Shown: positions 35,204 to 44,358, numbered from the stretch's first letter. The stretch is DNA of 64,000 bases from Bacteroidota bacterium (GCA_023424395.1 JAFADY010000063.1:186001-250000), one strand, 5' to 3'. Numbers and translations are program-made. The notes: generated from the sequence alone by a model not told the origin.

Positions 35204-36856
35204 ATGAGTAAAAGCGCTTTACAAATTGCAAGGGCGAGTTATGTGCCCAAAATGCCCGAAGGATTAAAGGGCAATGTTCGCATTGAAGAAGGAGCCGCCA
35301 CAGAATCGGTTCGCGACAGAAGAGAAATCAAACAACTTTTTCCCAACACTTATGGAATGCCAATCGTAAAATTCGTTCACGCCGATGGTACTCCGGGTTC
35401 CGATAGACCTGTGAACGTCGGAGTGATTCTTTCCGGCGGACAAGCCCCGGGCGGTCATAACGTAATCGCAGGTATTTTTGACGGGATTAAACGGTTGCAC
35501 AAAGACAGCAAGCTATACGGATTCATTCTCGGCCCTGCCGGTTTAATCAACCACGAGTACAAAGAACTCACAGCCGATATTATTGATGAATACCGCAATA
35601 CAGGCGGATTCGACATTATCGGTTCGGGAAGGACGAAGTTGGAAACCAAAGAGCAATTTGATAAAGGTTTGGAAATTCTGAAAGAATTAAACATCAAAGC
35701 TCTTGTGATCATCGGTGGAGATGATTCAAACACGAATGCTTGTGTGTTGGCTGAGTATTACAAAGCCATTGATGCAGGCGTTCAGGTTATCGGTTGTCCG
35801 AAAACGATTGACGGTGATCTTAAAAACGAACAAATTGAAACATCATTCGGTTTTGACACTGCTTGTAAAGTATATTCTGAGCTGATCGGGAACATCCAAC
35901 GCGACTGTAACTCGGCGCGTAAATATTGGCACTTTATAAAAGTGATGGGGCGTTCAGCTTCGCATATCGCACTCGAATGCGCTCTGCAAACACATCCTAA
36001 CGTTTGCATCGTTTCGGAAGAAGTGGAAGCCAAAGAACAATCTCTCGACGATATTATCGATCAAATTGCGGGCGTAATTGCCGATCGCGCAGAGAAAGGC
36101 CTGAATTTTGGCACAGTGATCATTCCCGAAGGATTGATCGAATTTATTCCTGCCATGAAACTCCTCATTCATGAATTGAACGATTTTCTCGCCAACATGG
36201 ACGATTTCAGTATCGTGCGCCGTTCACAACAACGCGATTATATCATTGGTAAATTATCTTCTGAAAACTCAAGGGTTTACTCCAAGCTTCCCGAAAAAGT
36301 GGCAAGACAACTCGCATTGGATCGTGACCCGCACGGAAACGTTCAGGTATCGATGATCCAAACCGAAGAATTACTTGCGCAAATGATCGCCAACCGATTG
36401 GAAGAATGGGCAGAAGAAGGCAGATACAAAGGAAAATTTTCTACTATTACGCATTTCTTCGGCTACGAAGGCCGCTGCGCGGCGCCATCGAACTACGATG
36501 CTGATTATTGTTATTCTCTCGGCTACACAGCATCGATGTTGGTTGTTGCAGGCAAAACCGGTTATATGTCATCGGTTCGCAACACAACCGCTCCCGCGAG
36601 CGAATGGATTGCCGGTGGAATTCCCATCACAATGATGATGAATATGGAACGTCGCCATGGCGAAATGAAACCCGTTATTCAAAAAGCGTTGGTTGAATTA
36701 GATGGTGCTCCATTTAAATATTTCGAAAGCAACCGAGATAAATGGGCTTCTGAAACGGATTACGTTTATCCCGGCCCCATTCAATATTTCGGCCCGAGTG
36801 AAGTTTGCGACCAACCTAGTAAAACATTGGAGTTGGAACAAAAAGGGAAATTGTAA
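35204..36856 (+). CDS. pfp: PPi-dependent phosphofructokinase (long form)
   Basis: 550 aa. Reversibly phosphorylates fructose-6-phosphate with pyrophosphate in glycolysis. GGQAPGGHNVIAG (about 78-90) is the donor loop. GGDD at 171-174 carries the second aspartate that in this family blocks ATP and selects PPi. PKTIDGD (199-205) has the Lys/Asp catalytic set. Length and C-terminal insert match the plant-beta-like long form common in Bacteroidetes. Own promoter; its stop codon lies inside the arm of a long terminator hairpin. Confidence 0.94.
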   Translation: MSKSALQIARASYVPKMPEGLKGNVRIEEGAATESVRDRREIKQLFPNTYGMPIVKFVHADGTPGSDRPVNVGVILSGGQAPGGHNVIAGIFDGIKRLHKDSKLYGFILGPAGLINHEYKELTADIIDEYRNTGGFDIIGSGRTKLETKEQFDKGLEILKELNIKALVIIGGDDSNTNACVLAEYYKAIDAGVQVIGCPKTIDGDLKNEQIETSFGFDTACKVYSELIGNIQRDCNSARKYWHFIKVMGRSASHIALECALQTHPNVCIVSEEVEAKEQSLDDIIDQIAGVIADRAEKGLNFGTVIIPEGLIEFIPAMKLLIHELNDFLANMDDFSIVRRSQQRDYIIGKLSSENSRVYSKLPEKVARQLALDRDPHGNVQVSMIQTEELLAQMIANRLEEWAEEGRYKGKFSTITHFFGYEGRCAAPSNYDADYCYSLGYTASMLVVAGKTGYMSSVRNTTAPASEWIAGGIPITMMMNMERRHGEMKPVIQKALVELDGAPFKYFESNRDKWASETDYVYPGPIQYFGPSEVCDQPSKTLELEQKGKL

Positions 36857-36897
36857 ACAAAAAACGCGAAAACCTTGAGTTTTCGCGTTTTTTGTTT
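36855..36897. terminator. Bidirectional terminator between pfp and mdh
   Basis: A perfect 19-bp stem (36855-36873 with 36879-36897) around CTTGA, with A6 and T6 tracts inside the arms. Serves the converging pfp (+) and mdh (-) genes. Confidence 0.9.
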
Positions 36898-36907
36898 ATC
36901 ATGAATT

Positions 36908-37906
36908 TTAAAGATTCGGATTAACCGATTTCCATTGATCAACGGCAGGAATAATTCCCATACCGATAACTTCGTCGCGAAGTTTTGCCAAATGACTGTA
37001 ACTTTCTTTTAAGGCTGCCATTTCGCTATCTGTGCCTTTTGTGTCTTTTATCTTGACACCTTTTTTAGTAATATCGGTTTCCATTGCCATCATAATGTGC
37101 GGGAACTCGTTAGTATTTACGTAACATCCCGAAGGCCATTTGAAAGAATCACCGCCCATAGCCGCGCGTATCATTTCAACTGATACATACGATGGACTTT
37201 GAAAAGAAGAGCGTCCGCGTAATTTAATGATGTTGGCGCCGCCTTTGGTTACGCGTTGTTTTAACGCTTCCCAATCTTCGTTGGTAAGTTTTTCGGTGCC
37301 AATTAAGTCTGTCAATTTCTTTCCGTCAACTTTCGCGGTAGATGCAAAAACAGCCATTTGTTCGCCGTGGCCGCCGTAAGTGCGTGTGTTGGTAACTTCG
37401 CTTTGTTTTACGCCGAAATGCTTTGCCAATTCGCTTTGCAAACGCGTGCTGTCTAATCCGGCCAGAGTGGTCACATTTTCCGGCTTCAAACCCGAATGGA
37501 TCAAGGCAACCAGACCTGTAATATCTGCCGGGTTAAAAATAATGGTCAGGTGTTTCAAATCGGGGCAATATGCTTTGATGTCCTTACCCAATTGCGCAGC
37601 AATTTCCGCGTTGCCTTTCAAGAGGTCTTCGCGTGTCATGCCTTCTTTCCGGGGCGCTCCTCCCGATGAGATCATGTATTTTGTATCGGTAAAAGCTTCT
37701 TTCACATCAGTAGTGAAAGTAAAGTCTATTCCTTCGAAACCGCAATGGCGCATTTCTTCCCACACGCCTTCCAATCCTTGTGCAAAAGGATCGTACAGGC
37801 AAATGTTGGAAGTAAGGCGCATCATGGCTGCAGTTTGAGCCATGTTTGATCCAATCATGCCGGCTGCGCCGACAATTGTTAATTTTTCGTTTGTTAAAAA
37901 GCTCAT
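36908..37906 (-). CDS. mdh: Malate dehydrogenase (NAD-dependent)
   Basis: 332 aa from the ATG at 37906, which gives the start MSFLTNEKLTIVGAAGMIGSN with the dinucleotide-binding loop at once; an upstream ATG (38062) would add 52 unlikely residues across the promoter. Substrate-binding arginine in APRKEGMTREDLLKGN; GLDSTRLQSEL; catalytic His in YGGHGEQMAVF. This is the Bacteroidetes-type MDH in the LDH/MDH family. Interconverts malate and oxaloacetate and works with sucAB and the decarboxylase nearby in C4-acid metabolism. Confidence 0.92.
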   Translation of the reverse strand: MSFLTNEKLTIVGAAGMIGSNMAQTAAMMRLTSNICLYDPFAQGLEGVWEEMRHCGFEGIDFTFTTDVKEAFTDTKYMISSGGAPRKEGMTREDLLKGNAEIAAQLGKDIKAYCPDLKHLTIIFNPADITGLVALIHSGLKPENVTTLAGLDSTRLQSELAKHFGVKQSEVTNTRTYGGHGEQMAVFASTAKVDGKKLTDLIGTEKLTNEDWEALKQRVTKGGANIIKLRGRSSFQSPSYVSVEMIRAAMGGDSFKWPSGCYVNTNEFPHIMMAMETDITKKGVKIKDTKGTDSEMAALKESYSHLAKLRDEVIGMGIIPAVDQWKSVNPNL

Positions 37907-37941
37907 AATTGAAATATTTATTTTGATAAGTTTTAGCCGGA

Positions 37942-37949
37942 CAAATTTA
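37942..37949 (-). promoter_or_regulatory. -7 promoter element of mdh
   Basis: TAAATTTG on the minus strand, 35 bp ahead of the ATG. Confidence 0.45.
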
Positions 37950-38004
37950 CGAAATATCGATGAATTAAGCGAATAAGAAGATGAAATAATGGTTAAAACG
38001 AAAA

Positions 38005-38039
38005 AGAGCAAAGAACAGACAAAAGACTGTGGACTGCAA
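38005..38039. repeat. Heptanucleotide array between trxB and mdh
   Basis: AGAGCAA, AGAACAG, ACAAAAG, ACTGTGG, ACTGCAA in 7-bp phase; unit sequences recall the array at 21127-21175. Confidence 0.5.
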
Positions 38040-38079
38040 ATAATAATTCGCAGCCCACACATATTCTAATTTCTTAATT

Positions 38080-39021
38080 TCACAATCCTTTTTCCGACAA
38101 ATATCTTTCGGCATCCATGGCGGCACGGCAACCCATTCCGGCGGCGGTAATGGCTTGACGGTAATGGGGATCGGCAACATCGCCTGCGGCGAAAACACCT
38201 TCAACGTTTGTTTTAGAACTCGGGTCGGCTATTTTAACGTATCCCACGTTATCCAATTTCAAGAAATCCTTGAAAATTTCGGTATTGGGTTTGTGTCCGA
38301 TGGCCAAGAAAAAACCGTCGATGGCAATGTCCACTTTTTCTTCATCGGGTTCGCCCATACGTTTTACCAAATGTGCGCCTTCTACGCCATTGTCTCCAAA
38401 CAGGCCGATGGTATTGTGTTCGAACAGAACTTCTATTTTGGGATTGTTCATCACTCTTTCCTGCATAATTTGCGATGCACGCAAATAAGGTTTACGAACG
38501 ATCATGTAAACTTTATCGGCCAATCCGGCCAAATAGGTTGCTTCTTCGCAGGCCGTGTCGCCGCCCCCTACAACAGCAACCTTTTTCTTCCGATAGAAAA
38601 ATCCGTCGCAAGTTGCGCAAGCCGAAACGCCTTGGCCCGCATATTTTGTCTCATCGGGCAAACCTAGGTATTTGGCGGTCGCGCCGGTGGATATTATTAC
38701 CGTGTCGGCTTCAATTTCGTGCTCGCTATCGATTGTAACTTTGAAGGGACGAACGGAAAAATCTACGGCCGTAGCCCTCCCCGATAAAATTTCGGCGCCA
38801 TATCTCTGAGCCTGTTTTTTTAAGTCATCCATCATTTCCGGGCCGGTTATACCTTCGGGATATCCGGGAAAATTTTCAACTTCTGTGGTTGTCGTTAATT
38901 GTCCGCCAGGCTGTAATCCTTCGTATAAAACCGGGTCGAGATTGGCGCGGGAAGCGTAAATTGCAGCCGTGTAACCCGCAGGCCCCGAGCCGATGATGAG
39001 GCATCGTACTTTGTTTCTCAT
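38080..39021 (-). CDS. trxB: Thioredoxin reductase
   Basis: 313 aa. Uses NADPH via FAD to reduce thioredoxin. GSGPAGYTAAIYASRA (FAD loop), redox pair Cys135/Cys138 in ACATCDG, VVGGGDTACEEA (NADPH loop) and GVFAAGDVADP near the end are all present. First of the trxB-lolA-ftsK group often kept together in Bacteroidetes, although here a decayed gene separates trxB from lolA. A terminator-like hairpin sits 13 bp before the start codon. Confidence 0.96.
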   Translation of the reverse strand: MRNKVRCLIIGSGPAGYTAAIYASRANLDPVLYEGLQPGGQLTTTTEVENFPGYPEGITGPEMMDDLKKQAQRYGAEILSGRATAVDFSVRPFKVTIDSEHEIEADTVIISTGATAKYLGLPDETKYAGQGVSACATCDGFFYRKKKVAVVGGGDTACEEATYLAGLADKVYMIVRKPYLRASQIMQERVMNNPKIEVLFEHNTIGLFGDNGVEGAHLVKRMGEPDEEKVDIAIDGFFLAIGHKPNTEIFKDFLKLDNVGYVKIADPSSKTNVEGVFAAGDVADPHYRQAITAAGMGCRAAMDAERYLSEKGL

Positions 39022-39034
39022 TATTATAACGTTT

Positions 39035-39064
39035 AAAAAACCTTCTCTTTTTACGGAGAAGGTT
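39035..39064 (-). terminator. Terminator-like hairpin in the trxB leader (possible attenuator)
   Basis: AACCTTCTC pairs with GAGAAGGTT (9 bp, 8-nt loop), followed on the minus strand by TTTT, only 13 bp before the trxB ATG. It lies downstream of the likely trxB promoter (39084-39091), so transcripts would have to read through it. Confidence 0.6.
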
Positions 39065-39083
39065 ATATGGTGAATAATTGCCT

Positions 39084-39091
39084 CAAAGGTA
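39084..39091 (-). promoter_or_regulatory. -7 promoter element of trxB
   Basis: TACCTTTG on the minus strand; transcription would begin near 39078, giving a leader of about 57 nt containing the hairpin. Confidence 0.5.
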
Positions 39092-39155
39092 CAATTATTC
39101 TGCTTATTATAAAAGAATTATAGTGAAAATCTATTTATGGTAGATGGAAAATATT

Positions 39156-39190
39156 GGAATGCTGGGGGTGGGATGACAGATGTAGGATGT
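39156..39190. repeat. Heptanucleotide array, left side of the decayed four-helix-bundle gene
   Basis: GGAATGC, TGGGGGT, GGGATGA, CAGATGT, AGGATGT in 7-bp phase, touching the stop codon of the pseudogene. Confidence 0.5.
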
Positions 39191-39535
39191 TATTTCAATT
39201 TCTTTTTAAATGCAATCATCATATTCATAAGATGAAAAGAGTCATTGTATAAATTTCGGAATTTTTCAATTGTAATATATCCCCGTAATTTTGCTTTGTA
39301 TAAACAAGATACCACTTCTGCCAATGAGCGAATAATAGCCAATAAATTTTTTAAATTCAGGGTTGAATTGTTCGATTGCCCCTTCCGATATTTTTAATGC
39401 GATGGAGTCTGGAGCCCTTCTTATTTGAGTATTGAGTTACAAAGTTCTTCCTTGGGGAATGTTTTGGCAAGATTATTGATGTCTTCCCCGAAATCCATCG
39501 CTTTTTGTCAGATATTTAGTTTTTCAAATTTAAAA
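39190..39535 (-). pseudogene. Decayed four-helix-bundle (S23/IVS-type) gene
   Basis: Read on the minus strand with stops and frameshifts: KFEKLNI-QKAMDFGEDINNL, AKTFPKEELCN, EFKKFIGY-like residues, then an intact stretch IIRSLAEVVSCLYKAKLRGY, and FRNLYNDSFHLMNMMIAFKKKLK with a stop at 39190-39192. This is the S23/IVS four-helix-bundle family over its full length. In-frame stops and at least two frameshifts in the first half make it a pseudogene. It belongs to a different subgroup from the 26220 gene. 7-bp arrays border both ends, and it has been inserted between trxB and lolA. Confidence 0.75.
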
Positions 39536-39555
39536 CTTACGACATAAGATTGAAG

Positions 39556-39590
39556 CATCCATCACCAATCATCCATCCTCCCGCATCTAT
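39556..39590. repeat. Heptanucleotide array, right side of the decayed four-helix-bundle gene
   Basis: CATCCAT, CACCAAT, CATCCAT, CCTCCCG, CATCTAT in 7-bp phase. Roughly the reverse complement of the array on the other side. Ends at the lolA stop. Confidence 0.65.
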
Positions 39591-40237
39591 TACCTTAAGT
39601 CAATAACTTCTACACCTTTGTGATTGGATTTATTGAATATAAACTCACTATCGGCATAATTTGCATTGGCGTTGTATTTATTGATGTCGATTTTTGTTTT
39701 CATGCCGTTTTTCATTGTGAGATTAACTTGGACAATATTGTTAGAGGCTTTATCCAGGGCAACCGATATATCTTTGAAATCGCTCTTATTTCCAACAGGA
39801 GCCATATTGATAAAGTGAACGTTTTTTCCGTTTACTGTTTTTGAAACCGGAGCTTTTAACGTATATCCTGTTTTGTACATATTCAATAATGCCAAAGGGC
39901 TTATTGACGCTATTTCTTCACCGGTAGGGTTGCTTACGTTTACTTCGTTGAGGTCTTCCATCAAAACCCACTGGGTTTTTCCATCGAACCAAGTATTCAT
40001 GCCGGGCATGTCCAATGTAAATTTATTGCCTTTGACCTTAGCAACTCCTTTTTGGGGCTGATAGGCCGTGCCGTTGGCTTCGGTAGCCGTAGCGGTAAAT
40101 GCAATTTCTATTCCTTTTGCATTTTCATAAGCTGCATAAGCTTTGTCCAGCATTTTTCTGGCTTCGGCAGAACTTTGTGCAAGTGCGACAGAAGCGATAA
40201 ATAAAACGGCAAGTGTGAATATATTTCTTTTCATCAT
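39590..40237 (-). CDS. lolA: LolA-like outer-membrane lipoprotein carrier
   Basis: 215 aa. Signal peptide MMKRNIFTLAVLFIASVALA then QSSAEARKMLDKAYAAYENA; LolA-type half-barrel strands with GNKFTLDMPGMNTWFDGKTQWVL and the C-terminal KGVEVIDLR. LolA carries lipoproteins across the periplasm to the outer membrane. Position 66 bp after ftsK matches the conserved Bacteroidetes order trxB-lolA-ftsK. Sequence similarity to E. coli LolA is low, so the name rests on fold-type motifs plus synteny. Confidence 0.85.
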   Translation of the reverse strand: MMKRNIFTLAVLFIASVALAQSSAEARKMLDKAYAAYENAKGIEIAFTATATEANGTAYQPQKGVAKVKGNKFTLDMPGMNTWFDGKTQWVLMEDLNEVNVSNPTGEEIASISPLALLNMYKTGYTLKAPVSKTVNGKNVHFINMAPVGNKSDFKDISVALDKASNNIVQVNLTMKNGMKTKIDINKYNANANYADSEFIFNKSNHKGVEVIDLR

Positions 40238-40303
40238 TATTATTTTAATGGGTTTGTTAAAAGATAGACAGAAAACGGGTCGTGAGGTTTAAAGCGAGAT
40301 ATT

Positions 40304-42814
40304 TTACCTCAACGAATCCAATAATTTCTCCAAAGAGTATTCATCGGAATAGAAAACTTCGCGCGGTTTGCTTCCTTGCGCCGGACCAACGATGCCCGCA
40401 GCTTCAAGCTGATCCATGAGCCTGCCTGCCCGATTGTATCCGATAGAGAATTTTCGTTGAATCAACGAAGTTGAGCCTTGCTGGTGAACAACGATGAGCC
40501 TTGCAGCTTCTTCAAACAGAACGTCTTTATCGTTTAAATCCACACCTCCGGCTTTGTCGTCGCTGGTGTCTGCAATAACTTCGGGTAACGCGAAAGCCGT
40601 CTCATAACCACGTTGTTTACCAATGTATTGAGCAATTTCCTCTACTTCGGGCGTATCTACGAAAGCGCATTGAATACGGATGAGGTTGCTGCCTTGCGAG
40701 AAAAGCATATCGCCACGGCCGATCAGTTGGTTGGCGCCGTTCATGTCGAGAATGGTGCGTGAATCTATTTGTGATGTTACGCGGAAAGCCATGCGCGCCG
40801 GGAAGTTGGCTTTAATTGTTCCGGTAATGATGTTTGTTGTAGGGCGTTGTGTAGCAATGACCATGTGCATACCTACGGCGCGGGCTTTTTGCGCGATGCG
40901 CGCAATGGGCATTTCTATTTCTTTTCCGGCGGTCATTATCAAATCGCCGAACTCGTCGATAACCACTACGATATAAGGCAAGTATCTATGTCCGTTATTT
41001 GGGTTGAGGCGTCGTTTAACAAACTTATCGTTATACTCTTTGATGGTTCTCACTTTCGCTTTCATAAGCAACTCGTAGCGGTCGTCCATTTCTTTGGTGA
41101 GCGAGTTGAGGGTTTGGGTAACTTTGGTTACATCGGTAATGATGGCTTTTTCTTCATCGGGAAGCTTTGCCAGATAATGCTTTTCGATGGTAGAATAGAT
41201 ATTGAATTCCACCATTTTAGGGTCGATCAGTACCATTTTCATTTCCGAAGGATGCTTTTTGTAAAGCAACGATGTAATGATGGCGTTTAGCCCTACCGAT
41301 TTTCCTTGTCCGGTAGCTCCTGCAACCAATAAGTGCGGCATTTTGGTGAGATCGAAAATAAAAACTTCATTTGTGATGGTTTTACCCAGCGCAACCGGCA
41401 GATCGTAAGTACATTCCTGAAATCGTTTAGAAGAAATCACCGATTGCATCGAAACAATTTGCGGGTCTTTATTGGGAACTTCAATTCCAATAGTTCCCTT
41501 TCCGGGCATGGGAGCGATAATGCGAATTCCCAACGCCGAAAGGCTAAGTGCAATATCGTCCTCCAGGTTTCGGATGCGGGAAATGCGGACTCCTGCCTGC
41601 GGCACTATTTCGTAGAGCGTTATGGTGGGCCCCACGGTGGCTTTTATCGAGGTGATTTCTATTCCGTAATTCCGCAGCGTATTTATGATTTTATCCTTGT
41701 TCTCGTTCTGTTCATCCATATCCACTTCTTTGGAGCCGGTATTGTAAACTTTCAGCAGTTCCATTGAAGGAAATTCGAAGGTTGATAGGTCTTTTTTCGG
41801 ATCGTAATCTTCTTGTTCTTCGGGTTGTTCCATCATATCCGGTTCAACAAATTCCGTTTTATTTTCAACCGGCAGGTCTCCGAAAACATCCGTACTGATA
41901 ATCTCGTCTTTAGGGACGATTACTTGGAAATCATCCAGATTTGATGGCGGCTTTTGTGTGGGGTTGGTTGATGTGTTTTTTATCTCTAATTCAACCGGCC
42001 GAGCAACCTCATTTTCGTTTATTTCAAATCCTTCGAGTCCTTTATTTTCTTTCTTGGGAAATATATTTGTCAATTTTTCCCAAATGCTTGCTTTTGGCTC
42101 TTGTTCTATTTGTTCGACAGGCAACTTTTCCGATTGTTTCTTTTCCGGTTCTCTCATAGGAAAAGTAGGCTTACTGTTGATGAGCGTTTTTTGAATTTTA
42201 CCCATGGAGCTTTTCCGCAGGTATAAAATTACAATGAGTACGAAAATAAGAATAAGCAAAACCATTCCCGGCCATCCGATAGTACTCTCAAGTACTTGTT
42301 CGATTTGGCTACCGTGTGCGCCGCCCCAATTTACGTGACTCCGAGGGAAAAAACTCCCGAGTATAAAAGCGCTTGCGATTGAACCGCAGACGAGTGCAAA
42401 GGCTGTGATAAAAAGCGCTTTGTGGAAGGCAAAATTAGAAACTTTCATCAAGCGCAACCCCAAATAAATAATGAAAATCGGGATCATAACCGAGAAAATG
42501 CCGAACCATCCGTTCGCCAAGGTTTCGGCTAAGAAAGCGCCGCCGGCGCCGGTCCAGTTTGCCACGTCCAATTGTTCGCCGGAGATAACCTCTTTGAAAG
42601 ATTTGTTCAAAACCTTACTTTGATCGATAGCGCCGGTGAAGAAAAACGAGATGATGGCCAGCAGCATAAAAATACCGGCAAAAGACACAATTACACCAAA
42701 AATAAAATGTACTCTTTCGCTTTTGAAAAAAGCGGATAACCCGTTTTCTCCTCGGTTCCTTCTACGAGAGGCCGCAGTAGGTTTTTTTCTTCTTCGTCTT
42801 GTTGTTTTTGCCAT
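40304..42814 (-). CDS. ftsK: DNA translocase FtsK
   Basis: 836 aa. Basic N-terminus (TTRRRRKKPTAASRRRN), four membrane helices (about 35-200), a low-complexity linker rich in Glu/Pro/Lys (about 205-350), then the motor: Walker A AGATGQGKS near residue 495, VVIDEFGDLIMTAG (Walker B) and IATQRPTTNIITGTIKANFP. The C-terminal gamma winged helix (STSLIQRKFSIGYNRAGRLMDQLEAAGIVGP) reads KOPS-like DNA. It pumps the chromosome through the closing septum. Full length. Confidence 0.96.
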   Translation of the reverse strand: MAKTTRRRRKKPTAASRRRNRGENGLSAFFKSERVHFIFGVIVSFAGIFMLLAIISFFFTGAIDQSKVLNKSFKEVISGEQLDVANWTGAGGAFLAETLANGWFGIFSVMIPIFIIYLGLRLMKVSNFAFHKALFITAFALVCGSIASAFILGSFFPRSHVNWGGAHGSQIEQVLESTIGWPGMVLLILIFVLIVILYLRKSSMGKIQKTLINSKPTFPMREPEKKQSEKLPVEQIEQEPKASIWEKLTNIFPKKENKGLEGFEINENEVARPVELEIKNTSTNPTQKPPSNLDDFQVIVPKDEIISTDVFGDLPVENKTEFVEPDMMEQPEEQEDYDPKKDLSTFEFPSMELLKVYNTGSKEVDMDEQNENKDKIINTLRNYGIEITSIKATVGPTITLYEIVPQAGVRISRIRNLEDDIALSLSALGIRIIAPMPGKGTIGIEVPNKDPQIVSMQSVISSKRFQECTYDLPVALGKTITNEVFIFDLTKMPHLLVAGATGQGKSVGLNAIITSLLYKKHPSEMKMVLIDPKMVEFNIYSTIEKHYLAKLPDEEKAIITDVTKVTQTLNSLTKEMDDRYELLMKAKVRTIKEYNDKFVKRRLNPNNGHRYLPYIVVVIDEFGDLIMTAGKEIEMPIARIAQKARAVGMHMVIATQRPTTNIITGTIKANFPARMAFRVTSQIDSRTILDMNGANQLIGRGDMLFSQGSNLIRIQCAFVDTPEVEEIAQYIGKQRGYETAFALPEVIADTSDDKAGGVDLNDKDVLFEEAARLIVVHQQGSTSLIQRKFSIGYNRAGRLMDQLEAAGIVGPAQGSKPREVFYSDEYSLEKLLDSLR

Positions 42815-42881
42815 ATTGATGAATGTTTCATAAACTGTGCGAATGAACGGCTGAAAAATCGGATTTCGATGATTTCTTTTA

Positions 42882-42889
42882 CAAAAGTA
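42882..42889 (-). promoter_or_regulatory. -7 promoter element of ftsK
   Basis: TACTTTTG on the minus strand, 67 bp ahead of the ATG; no clear -33 partner. Confidence 0.35.
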
Positions 42890-42998
42890 ATAAAAAGAAA
42901 CTTAGATTTAAAGTTTAGGCATTCTTCAAATTTTAAAAAACGATTTCGTCCCGTTTCTTTGGAAAACAGAAAACAAAAAACGGTGTATATTAAATCAA

Positions 42999-43217
42999 TT
43001 ATTTTTTCTTCGCACCGATTAAGAAAATGCCAGCTATAAGAGCGATAGCCGCGCCGATTAATTCTACGATCGCCACTTCTTTTGCTCCACTGTCTTCGGC
43101 ACGAATTTCGATGCCGAAAAAATTAACGGCTGCCGTGCTTTCCTGTAATCCGGTAATTCCCAGGTAGGCCAAGATAAAGGCAACTACTATCAGGATTATT
43201 CCAATAACTGTTTTCAT
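42999..43217 (-). CDS. DUF3185-type small membrane protein
   Basis: 72 aa. Two membrane helices: TVIGIILIVVAFILAYLGI at the N-terminus, and IVELIGAAIALIAGIFLIG before a KKK end, joined by a short acidic loop (FGIEIRAEDSGA). Matches the DUF3185 pattern; function unknown. Lies 28 bp after the YihY gene on the same strand and may share its transcript. Confidence 0.75.
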   Translation of the reverse strand: MKTVIGIILIVVAFILAYLGITGLQESTAAVNFFGIEIRAEDSGAKEVAIVELIGAAIALIAGIFLIGAKKK

Positions 43218-43245
43218 GTTTTATTATTTTTATTTTGGTTTTCCA

Positions 43246-44238
43246 TTATCTTTCTTCCTGTGCTTCCTCGGTATCGGAAACCTGTTCGCCTTCGGTTTTA
43301 TCAACTTCCACTTTGTTGATGCTTTCAACCGGTTCATCTTCTTTTTGTACTTCTATTATTTTAGTGGTTACAGCAAATTCACTCGGATAAATTTTGCTGC
43401 CCATTTCATCGGCCCACGATTCGGTGAATTCCGCGCCTATATAAATAATTATTGAAGAATAATAAATCCACGTAAGAAGAATTACAATAAATGCCGCCGC
43501 ACCATAAACCGAGTCGGTATCGCGCGTTTGCAGATAGAATGAAATGGCAAACTGTCCGATAAGGAATAAAACAGTAGTAACGATCGCTCCCACCACGACA
43601 TCTTTAAATTTTATTTTTGCATCGGGCAATATTTTGAAGATCAACATGAACACGAAGGTGATTAACGATGCGTTTACCAGAAAACCTATTATCTGAAATA
43701 TAATTGCGGTAATATCGGGATAAAGAATAATGAGCTGATCTCTCATTCCATTGATAAACCCGGTAAGTAAAAAAGTTATCAGCATAAGGAAGGCAAAAAC
43801 GATAATCATGGAAAACGACAGCAACCTGTTGAGGATATATTTTAACCATCCTTTCTTCGGTTTGGGTTTTATGCCCCAGATCATGTTGAGTGAACTTTGC
43901 ATTTCGGCAAAAATAGTTGTGGCGCCGAATATGGTTACTCCCAAACTTATGATGGTTGCCCATCCGGTTGACCGTGATAGGGAGGCGTTGTTAATTATAT
44001 TTTGTAAGTTATCTACCGCGCTTTCTCCCAAAATGATATCGAGTGAGGAGTAAAGTTGCGAACCCACGTCCATATTAAAGAAAGTGCCGATTGAAATGAT
44101 AAGTGAAAGAAAAGGAACAAGGGAAAAAAGTGTGGCATAAGCCAGAGAAGCGCTCAGCTTCATTATTTTATCGTCGTTAAAACCCTTGATGGTTACTTTA
44201 ATTACGTTTACGATAGATTTAAAATCGACCTGTGCCAT
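43246..44238 (-). CDS. YihY/BrkB-family inner-membrane protein
   Basis: 330 aa with six predicted membrane segments (about 30-55, 90-115, 135-160, 175-200, 210-235, 245-270). LSASLAYATLFSLVPFLSLI and the later IYIGAEFTESWADEMG are family signatures. A charged C-terminal tail rich in Glu/Val follows (KEDEPVESINKVEVDK). YihY proteins were once called RNase BN in error; they are putative transporters or envelope proteins of unknown role. Own start; precedes the DUF3185 gene. Confidence 0.9.
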   Translation of the reverse strand: MAQVDFKSIVNVIKVTIKGFNDDKIMKLSASLAYATLFSLVPFLSLIISIGTFFNMDVGSQLYSSLDIILGESAVDNLQNIINNASLSRSTGWATIISLGVTIFGATTIFAEMQSSLNMIWGIKPKPKKGWLKYILNRLLSFSMIIVFAFLMLITFLLTGFINGMRDQLIILYPDITAIIFQIIGFLVNASLITFVFMLIFKILPDAKIKFKDVVVGAIVTTVLFLIGQFAISFYLQTRDTDSVYGAAAFIVILLTWIYYSSIIIYIGAEFTESWADEMGSKIYPSEFAVTTKIIEVQKEDEPVESINKVEVDKTEGEQVSDTEEAQEER

Positions 44239-44295
44239 GCGAGATTGTTTATTTCCATAAATAACAAATCGAAAAAGCTTTTTGTTTATACTAAA

Positions 44296-44331
44296 AAGCG
44301 AAAAGCCCGCGAATCACTTCGCAGACTTTTC
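44296..44331 (-). terminator. Terminator after tpx
   Basis: On the minus strand GAAAAG...CTTTTC with an inner GCGAA/TTCGC stem (3x3 internal loop), followed by GCTTTTTAG. It lies between the tpx stop (44359) and the YihY start (44238). Confidence 0.65.
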
Positions 44332-44358
44332 TTGTTAACACAATCTTCATGAAACAAA

